From the NCBI RefSeq assembly GCF_020329505.1, contig NZ_JAGKJJ010000041.1:1-33330 (forward strand): DNA of 33,330 nucleotides. Reading direction: 5' to 3'. The notes beneath the pieces were generated by a model that worked only from the letters and a program-made list of their open reading frames with translations, was not told where the DNA came from and ran no database searches. The DNA is from Bradyrhizobium semiaridum. Lineage in GTDB: Bacteria > Pseudomonadota > Alphaproteobacteria > Rhizobiales > Xanthobacteraceae. Of this stretch, positions 1-6,009 are shown piece by piece. Both the position numbers and the translations under genes were made by a program. Each line of letters starts with the position of its first letter. The first letter of the stretch is position 1.

Positions 1-551
1 GCGTGCCGGCGCATGCGGGCACACGGCCCGAGGACGGCCGCAGCGCGATCCGCGAACTCGGCCATGTGATCCAGGCGCTGGAGGCGATGAACGACCTCAC
101 GCGCGGCGTCACCGTCAATGTCGGCGTTGTCCGGGGCGGCACCAAGCCGAACGTGATCGCGGAGGAGGCCTATGCCGAAGTCGACATGCGCGTGCCGACC
201 ATGGCCGATGCCGACGAGCTGCTGCCGAAGATCCTCGGGCTGACCTCGCGCACCGAAGGTGTCAGCGTGAAAGTCACCGGCGAGTTGAACCGCCCGCCCT
301 ATGAAAAGAGCAACGCCGGCGCCGCGCTCTACGAGCACGCGCGAGGGCTTGCCGGCGAGCTCGGCTTCGAGCTGCTCGACGTCTTCACCGGCGGCGGCTC
401 CGACGGCAATTTCACCGCGCCGCATACCGCGACGCTCGACGGCCTCGGCGTCGACGGCAAGGGCGCGCATACCCATTACGAGCAGCTCTATATCTCCTCG
501 ATCGAGCCGCGCGCACGGCTGCTGTATCGGCTCTACCAGACGCTGCAATGA
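1..551 (+). CDS. M20 family metallopeptidase, CPG2-like (3' part only)
   Basis: C-terminal ~183 residues of a zinc-dependent M20 amidohydrolase; the start lies upstream of the window and the reading frame is open at the left edge. Visible are the dimerisation (lid) domain, about residues 25-105 of the fragment, and the end of the catalytic domain, with GGGSDGNFTA followed by DGLGVDGKGAHTHYE. The His there is the usual last metal ligand of carboxypeptidase G2-like enzymes. These enzymes cleave C-terminal glutamate or related acyl-amino-acid bonds; the substrate cannot be told from this part. No export signal can be judged because the N-terminus is missing. Its TGA overlaps the ATG of trmB (ATGA), so the two are probably translationally coupled. 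Confidence 0.85.
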   Translation, partial: VPAHAGTRPEDGRSAIRELGHVIQALEAMNDLTRGVTVNVGVVRGGTKPNVIAEEAYAEVDMRVPTMADADELLPKILGLTSRTEGVSVKVTGELNRPPYEKSNAGAALYEHARGLAGELGFELLDVFTGGGSDGNFTAPHTATLDGLGVDGKGAHTHYEQLYISSIEPRARLLYRLYQTLQ

Positions 552-1288
552 GTTCGGCATCACGCGACGCTGACGATCACGACGCACCTGACGACGGCGC
601 GATGGCGCATTCGCGCGGCTCGTTCTTCGGCCGGCGCAAGGGCCACAAACTGCGCGCGCATCAGGCCGACCTGATCGACCATCTGCTGCCGCATCTGTCG
701 CTCGACATCGGCAGCCCCGCGCCCGCTGCACTGACCGAATTGTTCGATGACGGCACCGAGAATGTCAGGCTCGAGATCGGCTTCGGCGGCGGCGAGCATC
801 TGATCGCGGAGGCGCAGGCACATCCGACGACGGGCTTCATCGGCTGCGAGCCTTACGTCAACGGGATGGCGAAGATCCTGACGCAGATCGAGGCCCACAA
901 CATCGGCAACATCCGCCTGTTCGCCGGCGATGCCGCCGAGCTCCTGGCCTGGGCGCCGCCGCGCTCGCTCGCGCGCGTCGACCTGATCCATCCGGATCCG
1001 TGGCCGAAACGGCGGCACTGGAAGCGGCGCTTCGTGCAGGATGCGACGGTTACCGCGATGGCGCGTATCCTGAAAGCCGGCGGCGAATTCCGTTTCGTCA
1101 GCGACATCGACGATTACTGCGCGTGGACATTGGCGCATCTGATGCGCTCACCTGATTTCGCCTGGCTGGCGGAGCGCGCAATCGATTGGCAGCAGCCGTG
1201 GCCCGACTACACCATGACGCGCTACGGCGCGAAGGCCGAGCGTGAGGGCCGGAAGGCGGCATATCTACGGTTCAGGCGCACGGCCTGA
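548..1288 (+). CDS. trmB: tRNA (guanine-N7-)-methyltransferase
   Basis: 246 aa, the usual family length. Methylates N7 of G46 in the variable loop of tRNAs, using S-adenosylmethionine, in the cytoplasm. Seen in the sequence: the SAM-binding motif LEIGFGGGEHL (about residues 75-85), CEPYVNGM, and the TrmB signature DLIHPDPWPKRRHWKRRF (about 145-162), then a C-terminal SDIDDY and PDYTMTRYGAKAEREGR that fit substrate-binding segments. The N-terminus up to RGSFFGRRKGHKLR is a basic, variable extension. The start overlaps the preceding stop codon. A palindromic repeat follows and separates it from the convergent DUF2336 gene. Confidence 0.95.
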   Translation: MSSASRDADDHDAPDDGAMAHSRGSFFGRRKGHKLRAHQADLIDHLLPHLSLDIGSPAPAALTELFDDGTENVRLEIGFGGGEHLIAEAQAHPTTGFIGCEPYVNGMAKILTQIEAHNIGNIRLFAGDAAELLAWAPPRSLARVDLIHPDPWPKRRHWKRRFVQDATVTAMARILKAGGEFRFVSDIDDYCAWTLAHLMRSPDFAWLAERAIDWQQPWPDYTMTRYGAKAEREGRKAAYLRFRRTA

Positions 1289-1290
1289 CT

Positions 1291-1402
1291 CCCCGTCATT
1301 CCGGGGCGCGCCCCTTGGCGCGAGCCCGGAATCCATCGGGCCGCAGGCCTTGTTGATGAATGGATTCCGGGCTCTCGCTTCGCTCGCCCCGGAATGACGG
1401 GG
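1291..1402. repeat. Nested REP-like palindrome between convergent genes
   Basis: Two perfect inverted repeats are nested. The outer 16-base arms are 1291-1306 and 1387-1402 (CCCCGTCATTCCGGGG and its complement). The inner 15-base arms are 1322-1336 and 1360-1374 (GAGCCCGGAATCCAT and its complement). I recall the CCCCGTCATTCCGGGG type as a dispersed repeat in Bradyrhizobium and Rhodopseudomonas. It fills the gap between trmB and the DUF2336 gene and may stop transcription from both sides. Confidence 0.8.
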
Positions 1403-1418
1403 AGAGTGCGGAGAGGAC

Positions 1419-2489
1419 TTACCGCGACTTCCAGAACTCCACGACGCGCTGCGCGGTCGACGGCATCAGCCGGACGAAATTCACCCGCGCGCCTTCGATG
1501 TCGGCCGGGGACGGGATGCGGTTCGGGCCGAGCCGCATCAGGATCAGCGCGCGCACGGTCGGCCATTCGAAGCCGAGCGTCTTGCTCGCGATCAGGATCG
1601 GATCGTAGCGGTCGCCGGAGATCAGGCGGTCGAGCGTCACGATCTTCACGCCGGTCATCGCGGCCAGCGACGCCACGCATTCCTCGTATTTGAAAGCCTT
1701 TGCGAAGCCGAGCAGCGCGGCTTCGTTGAGCTGGCCGGCACGATGCAGCGCCAGGATCGCGCGCTGCGCCTCGACGAAATCGCGCCCCTGGACGGGCGGG
1801 ATCACGCCCTCGAGCTCGCTCATCGCCAACTTGATCTCGGACTGCCGCTCCGGTTTGACGACGTCGAACAGGCGGCGCCGGATCACGTCGATCGAACCCG
1901 CGAGCAGGCTTTTCAGATGATCGGGCGGGAGGTCGTCGCGCCGGCCGATCCTCAGCGTCAGCACGCCGTCCTGGCCGGCACGCCGGATCATCGCAGCGAA
2001 GCCGTCGTCGGAGAACGCGGCGCCGGCATTGCCGGCCGCGCATCTGACCACGTCGCGGTCGCCGCGGCGGACGAGGACGTCGGTCATCCCGGTCGAGAGC
2101 TTTGGCCGCTCGGCCATGGCGAGCAGGTGGCCCTGGCCCTTGGCATTGGCGATCTCGATCAGCACAGGATCAGGGATGACGGGGGATTTGCGCAGCAGCG
2201 GGCCGGCGATCGCGAGCTCGTCCTCATGGGCGAGCTGGCCGACGAGCTGCCGCGGCGCGTTGGCGAGCTGCGCCAGCCGTTCGGCGAGATCGATCCGGGC
2301 CGCCAGCTCGGCATGCGGAACCAGGCTGGTCAGCACGCCGTCGAACAGGTCGACATGGTCGGGGCGGAAGCGCGCGACACCCTGAAAAAACAGCTCGCTG
2401 ACCCGCCGCGCGGCCTCGGCGCGGCGTTTGGGGTCGCCGCGGCTGACAATGTCTGCGAGTTCCGGGATCAGCGCCGGGGCCGTGGTCAT
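1419..2489 (-). CDS. DUF2336 domain-containing protein
   Basis: 356 aa, soluble, largely alpha-helical. The sequence resembles DUF2336 proteins of alphaproteobacteria: an N-terminal helical part (PELADIVSRGDPKRRAEAA) with HEAT-like repeats of the style VLVRRGDRDVVRCAAGNAGA (about residues 135-155), and a conserved C-terminal half ending LMPSTAQRVVEFWKSR. No enzyme motif, signal peptide or membrane segment is seen. The ATG at 2489 is preferred over a TTG four codons upstream. It is a single-gene unit, convergent with trmB and divergent from the rimP operon. No function can be assigned; a scaffold or regulatory role is only a guess from the repeat-like architecture. Confidence 0.75.
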   Translation of the reverse strand: MTTAPALIPELADIVSRGDPKRRAEAARRVSELFFQGVARFRPDHVDLFDGVLTSLVPHAELAARIDLAERLAQLANAPRQLVGQLAHEDELAIAGPLLRKSPVIPDPVLIEIANAKGQGHLLAMAERPKLSTGMTDVLVRRGDRDVVRCAAGNAGAAFSDDGFAAMIRRAGQDGVLTLRIGRRDDLPPDHLKSLLAGSIDVIRRRLFDVVKPERQSEIKLAMSELEGVIPPVQGRDFVEAQRAILALHRAGQLNEAALLGFAKAFKYEECVASLAAMTGVKIVTLDRLISGDRYDPILIASKTLGFEWPTVRALILMRLGPNRIPSPADIEGARVNFVRLMPSTAQRVVEFWKSR

Positions 2490-2616
2490 ACGTCTGTCCA
2501 AAACCGGCTGCCTATGCCGGTTTTCGGGGCAATCTAGGTCCCGTTCGTAAACGGAGTGTTAGATGACCGCCCGCCGGGATCGGCCTCAAATCACGCTCGA
2601 CTTGTACGGGAAGGCC

Positions 2617-2645
2617 TTGCCGGACTTGGGCAAAAGGGTTATATC
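2617..2645 (+). promoter_or_regulatory. Probable sigma-70-type promoter of the rimP operon
   Basis: A TTGCCG box at 2617-2622, a 17-bp spacer and TATATC at 2640-2645 make a good match to the housekeeping promoter consensus of alphaproteobacteria, and transcription would start near 2652. It lies in the 330-bp gap between the divergent DUF2336 gene and rimP, and fits the first promoter of the translation operon. Prediction from consensus only. Confidence 0.5.
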
Positions 2646-2651
2646 CCTCGC

Positions 2652-2715
2652 AACTTATGGTATCTCATACGATCGCGTAGGAGAGTGGGCCCCCCGGGAC
2701 CCGCTCTTTTTTATT
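2652..2715 (+). ncRNA. rimP leader RNA / short transcript with a 5S-arm-like hairpin
   Basis: From the predicted start near 2652 to the T-run the transcript would be about 60 nt. It holds ATGGTA (2657-2662), exactly 17 bases, then GGAGAGT (2680-2686). The stretch 2664-2683 can fold as an 8-position stem (one A/G mismatch) around loop AUCG. The same words and spacing occur around helix IV/loop E of bacterial 5S rRNA. A terminator-like hairpin follows immediately. It may be a small RNA or an attenuating leader of the rimP operon. The 5' two-thirds of a 5S gene is absent, so it is not a 5S gene. Confidence 0.4.
2683..2712 (+). terminator. Terminator-like hairpin in the rimP leader (possible attenuator)
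   Basis: GAGTGGGCCCC (2683-2693) can pair with GGGACCCGCTC (2696-2706), with one G-U pair, one C-A mismatch and a few loop-closing bases lost. Six T residues follow at 2707-2712. No + strand gene ends upstream after trmB, so this hairpin can only end a transcript started in the leader. A premature terminator before rimP-nusA-infB is known as the rimP leader in gammaproteobacteria; this would be an analogue. Confidence 0.55.
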
Positions 2716-2751
2716 ACCCGAGGCGACCGGCCGGCCGGGCGCCGTTCGGGT
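2716..2751 (+). other. Second GC-rich hairpin between the leader terminator and rimP
   Basis: ACCCGAGGCG (2716-2725) pairs with CGCC-GT-TCGGGT (2740-2751), with a 2-base bulge. The interior contains a CCGGCCGG palindrome. No T-run follows. It sits about 70 bases before the rimP start and may influence read-through or mRNA stability. Confidence 0.45.
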
Positions 2752-2819
2752 AGCGTTACCGGCCCGTTAAGGCCGCCGATCCAAACACGACAGACCTCAG
2801 ACCGCCTTTGACGTTTGAT

Positions 2820-3584
2820 ATGACCGATCCGACCGCCACGCCTGTGGACACCGAACTGCTCACCGAGCCGCGGCTCGTGGTTGAGCCGGGAGTCGCAGCG
2901 CGGGTCGCCGCCGTCGCGGTGCCGGTGCTGCAGGGCATGGGCTATCGCCTGGTGCGCATCAAGGTGTCGGGCGACGCCGGCTGCACCGTGCAGATCATGG
3001 CGGAGCGGCCCGACGGCTCGATGCAGCTCGAGGATTGCGAGGCGATCTCGCGTGCGCTGTCGCCGGTACTCGATGTTGCCGACCCGATCGAGCGCGCCTA
3101 CCGGCTGGAAATCTCTTCGCCCGGGATCGACCGTCCGCTGGTGCGCCGCTCCGACTTCGAGCGCTACAGCGGGCATCTGGTGAAGATCGAGATGGCGGTG
3201 GCGCATCAGGGCCGCAAGCGGTTCCGCGGCACGCTGGCCGGCGTCGAGGGCAATACGGTGCGCGTCACGCGCGACGATCCGCGTCCCGGCGAGGACGCTG
3301 ACGTGCTGCTGGTGATGGAGGACATCTCGGAGGCACGGCTGGTGCTGACCGACGAGCTGATCGAGGAATCGATGCGCCGCGGCAAGGCCGCCGAACGCGA
3401 GCTGCGCCGCGAGCTCGGCCTCGCGCCGCCGCAGCCGGCGCATGCCAAGAAGAGCGATCCGGCCAGGAGCCAGAAACCGAAAGCGAAGCCCGGCAAAAAG
3501 CCGGCCCCGACCAACACCAAACAACACCGCCTCGCCGCCGAACGCGCGCGCCGGGGCGAGATCGATCCATCCGAAGGAGACTAA
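2820..3584 (+). CDS. rimP: Ribosome maturation factor RimP
   Basis: 254 aa from the ATG at 2820 (a TTG at 2808 in the same frame is possible). RimP assists late assembly of the 30S subunit in the cytoplasm. The N-terminal alpha/beta domain (about residues 20-100) contains LEDCEAISRALSPVLDVAD and LEISSPGIDRPL, the family signature; the C-terminal Sm-like domain follows (about 105-180, KRFRGTLAGVEGNTVRV). The last ~70 residues are a Lys/Pro/Ala-rich basic tail absent from the ~150-aa E. coli protein, a common alphaproteobacterial extension. First gene of the operon; nusA starts 3 bases after its stop. Confidence 0.95.
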   Translation: MTDPTATPVDTELLTEPRLVVEPGVAARVAAVAVPVLQGMGYRLVRIKVSGDAGCTVQIMAERPDGSMQLEDCEAISRALSPVLDVADPIERAYRLEISSPGIDRPLVRRSDFERYSGHLVKIEMAVAHQGRKRFRGTLAGVEGNTVRVTRDDPRPGEDADVLLVMEDISEARLVLTDELIEESMRRGKAAERELRRELGLAPPQPAHAKKSDPARSQKPKAKPGKKPAPTNTKQHRLAAERARRGEIDPSEGD

Positions 3585-3587
3585 GCC

Positions 3588-5201
3588 ATGGCAGTCAGCG
3601 CCAACAAACTCGAACTGCTGCAGATCGCAGATGCAGTTGCGCGCGAGAAGTCGATCGACCGCTCCATCGTGATCGCGGCGATGGAAGACGCCATCGCCAA
3701 GGCCGCCCGCGCCCGTTACGGCAGCGAGACCGACATCCATGCCGAGATCGACGCCAAGAAGGGCGAGCTGCGGCTGACCCGCCACATGCTGGTGGTCGAC
3801 GTCGTCGAGAACGCCTCGAACCAAATTTCGCTGGCCGATGCGCAGCGCGCCAATCCGGGCGCCCAGGTCGGCGACACCATCGCCGATACGCTGCCGCCGC
3901 TGGAATATGGCCGCATCGCCGCGCAATCCGCCAAGCAGGTGATCGTGCAGAAGGTGCGCGAGGCTGAGCGCGACCGGCAGTACCAGGAGTTCAAGGACCG
4001 CATCGGCGATATCGTCAACGGCATCGTCAAGCGCGTCGAGTACGGCAGCGTGATCGTCGACCTCGGCCGCGGCGAGGCGATCATCCGCCGCGACGAGATG
4101 CTGCCGCGCGAGGTGTTCCGCAACGGCGACCGCGTCCGCGCCTACATCTTCGACGTCCGCCGCGAGACCCGCGGCCCGCAGATCTTCCTCTCGCGCACCC
4201 ATCCGCAGTTCATGGCGAAGCTGTTCGCGCAGGAAGTGCCGGAGATCTACGACGGTATCGTCGAGATCAAGGCGGTCGCCCGCGATCCGGGCTCGCGCGC
4301 CAAGATCGGCGTGATCTCGCGTGATTCCTCGGTCGACCCGGTCGGGGCCTGCGTCGGCATGCGCGGCTCGCGCGTGCAGGCCGTGGTCAACGAGTTGCAG
4401 GGCGAGAAGATCGACATCATCCCGTGGTCGCCCGACATCGCGACCTTCGTCGTCAACGCGCTGGCACCGGCCGAAGTCGCCAAGGTCGTGATCGACGAGG
4501 ACCGCGAGCGCATCGAGGTCGTGGTGCCCGACACCAACAACCAGCTGTCGCTGGCGATCGGCCGCCGCGGCCAGAACGTGCGCCTCGCCTCGCAGCTGAC
4601 CGGCTGGGACATCGACATCCTGACCGAGCAGGAGGAATCGGAGCGCCGCCAGGCCGACTTCGAGAACTCGACCCGCGTGTTCATGGAAGCGCTCAATGTC
4701 GACGAGGTGGTCGGCCAGTTGCTCGCCTCCGAAGGCTTCACCTCGGTCGAGGAGCTCGCGCTGGTCGACGTCAAGGAACTCGCCGGCATCGAGGGTTTCG
4801 ACGAGGAGACCGCCACCGAGCTGCAGACGCGTGCCCGCGAATATCTCGAGCAGCTTGAGGCCGAGCTGGAAGCCAAGCGCAAGGAACTCGGCGTCGAGGA
4901 CGACATGAAGACCGTGCCCGGCATGACCGGCAAGATGCTGGTGAAGTTCGGCGAGAACGACGTGAAGACGGTCGAGGACCTCGCCGGCTGTGCCACCGAC
5001 GATCTGGTCGGCTGGACCGAGCGCAAGGAAGGCAACGAGCCGACCAAGCATGCCGGGTTCCTCGACGGCATCGAGATGTCGCGCGACGAGGCCGAGGCCA
5101 TGATCATGCAGGCCCGCCTCAAGGCCGGCTGGATCACCGAGGCCGACCTCGCCAAGCCAGCCGCCGAGACCGAGGCGGCCGAAGAAGAAACGGCCTCGTA
5201 A
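3588..5201 (+). CDS. nusA: Transcription termination/antitermination factor NusA
   Basis: 537 aa. Binds RNA polymerase and nascent RNA and controls pausing, termination and antitermination. Domains in order: RNAP-binding N-terminal domain (about 1-125), S1 (about 135-200, DIVNGIVKRVEYGSVIVDLG), KH1 (about 230-285, with GACVGMRGSRVQAVVNEL), KH2 (about 300-350, LSLAIGRRGQNVRLASQLTG), then two C-terminal acidic helix-hairpin-helix repeats (about 360-510, for example ELAGIEGFDEETATELQTRA). An AAGGAG Shine-Dalgarno lies just upstream of the start. Its position between rimP and ylxR is the standard bacterial arrangement. Confidence 0.98.
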   Translation: MAVSANKLELLQIADAVAREKSIDRSIVIAAMEDAIAKAARARYGSETDIHAEIDAKKGELRLTRHMLVVDVVENASNQISLADAQRANPGAQVGDTIADTLPPLEYGRIAAQSAKQVIVQKVREAERDRQYQEFKDRIGDIVNGIVKRVEYGSVIVDLGRGEAIIRRDEMLPREVFRNGDRVRAYIFDVRRETRGPQIFLSRTHPQFMAKLFAQEVPEIYDGIVEIKAVARDPGSRAKIGVISRDSSVDPVGACVGMRGSRVQAVVNELQGEKIDIIPWSPDIATFVVNALAPAEVAKVVIDEDRERIEVVVPDTNNQLSLAIGRRGQNVRLASQLTGWDIDILTEQEESERRQADFENSTRVFMEALNVDEVVGQLLASEGFTSVEELALVDVKELAGIEGFDEETATELQTRAREYLEQLEAELEAKRKELGVEDDMKTVPGMTGKMLVKFGENDVKTVEDLAGCATDDLVGWTERKEGNEPTKHAGFLDGIEMSRDEAEAMIMQARLKAGWITEADLAKPAAETEAAEEETAS

Positions 5202-5216
5202 GGAGATGCCCCACGG

Positions 5217-5903
5217 ATGCTCGCTCAGGCTGACCCCGATCTCGACGATGGGCCGCGGACCGGCAAGTCCGCGACCACGCGGATGTGCGCGGTCAGCCGC
5301 GAGGTGCATCCGATCGACGAGCTGATCCGGTTCGTCGTCGCGCCCACCGGCGAGGTGGTCGCGGATCTCAAGCGCAAGCTGCCCGGCCGCGGCCTATGGA
5401 TTTCCGCATCGCGGCGAAGCGTTGCGGAAGCGGTCCGCCGTCACCAATTTAGCAAGGGATTCAAGCGCGATGTCCGTGTCGCGCCGACCCTTCCCAGCGA
5501 CACCGAGGCACTCCTGGTCCGCAGCGTCACCGAGGCGCTGGCGATGGCTGCCAAGGCCGGCCAGGTGGTTTCAGGCTTCGGCAAAGTCGAGGACGCACTC
5601 AACCGGAGCGAAACCGCAGCCCTGATCCACGCTTCCGACGGCGCTGCCGACGGAATCCGCAAATTGGACGCGATCCTGCGGCAAAGGGGTGGGAATCGTG
5701 GTGAATCGCCGGTAATCGCCGTCGTCAATGTTTTGACGTCGGCAGAATTGGATTTGGCACTTGGGCGGTCAAATGTGATACATGCTGCGCTGCTCGCGGG
5801 CCCGGCGAGCAAGACGTTCCTGTCGCGCTGCCAGTTGCTGGTCCGATACCGGATGGCCGACGACGACAAGACCGCCGAAGCGGCCAGAAATTCCAGAGCG
5901 TGA
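5217..5903 (+). CDS. ylxR: YlxR-type RNA-binding protein fused to an L7Ae-like domain
   Basis: 228 aa. The N-terminal YlxR (DUF448) domain shows the family pattern R-MCAVSREVHPIDELIRFV and later KLPGRGLWIS (about residues 22-66). The C-terminal part (about 95-175, VVSGFGKVEDALNRSETAALIHASDGA) resembles the L7Ae/YlxQ fold. In Firmicutes these are two separate genes, ylxR and ylxQ; the fused form is usual in alphaproteobacteria. Probable RNA- or nucleoid-binding protein, with no settled function. AAGGAG precedes the ATG. The remaining ~50 residues are a less conserved tail. A strong hairpin begins at its stop codon. Confidence 0.88.
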   Translation: MLAQADPDLDDGPRTGKSATTRMCAVSREVHPIDELIRFVVAPTGEVVADLKRKLPGRGLWISASRRSVAEAVRRHQFSKGFKRDVRVAPTLPSDTEALLVRSVTEALAMAAKAGQVVSGFGKVEDALNRSETAALIHASDGAADGIRKLDAILRQRGGNRGESPVIAVVNVLTSAELDLALGRSNVIHAALLAGPASKTFLSRCQLLVRYRMADDDKTAEAARNSRA

Positions 5904-5939
5904 TCCAGGAAGGCGGACGCCGCCTTTCCGAGCGGATCA
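5901..5939 (+). other. Intercistronic hairpin between ylxR and infB
   Basis: TGATCC (5901-5906) pairs with GGATCA (5934-5939). Inside it GGAAGGCGG pairs with CCGCCTTTCC around loop ACG, with one bulged base. The stem includes the ylxR stop codon and no T-run follows, so it is more likely a processing, stability or coupling element than a terminator. The rest of the 106-base gap shows only AGGA ahead of infB. Confidence 0.55.
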
Positions 5940-6009
5940 TGCTCAGCAAAAGACGAGCGTTGGACGATTTGTGCGGGGACGCACGACGAAACGAGATTAG
6001 GACTGCTGA

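Noticed and set aside
2652..2715. A 5S rRNA gene upstream of rimP
   Set aside because: Only the arm with ATGGTA and GAGAGT is similar; the CCGAACTC-containing arm and the terminal helix are missing, and no 16S or 23S gene is near.
2655..5309. 884-residue open frame on the - strand opposite rimP and nusA
   Set aside because: It mirrors the codon structure of two unmistakable + strand genes, is rich in His/Leu/Asp/Arg as expected for an antisense shadow of high-GC DNA, and has no recognisable domain.
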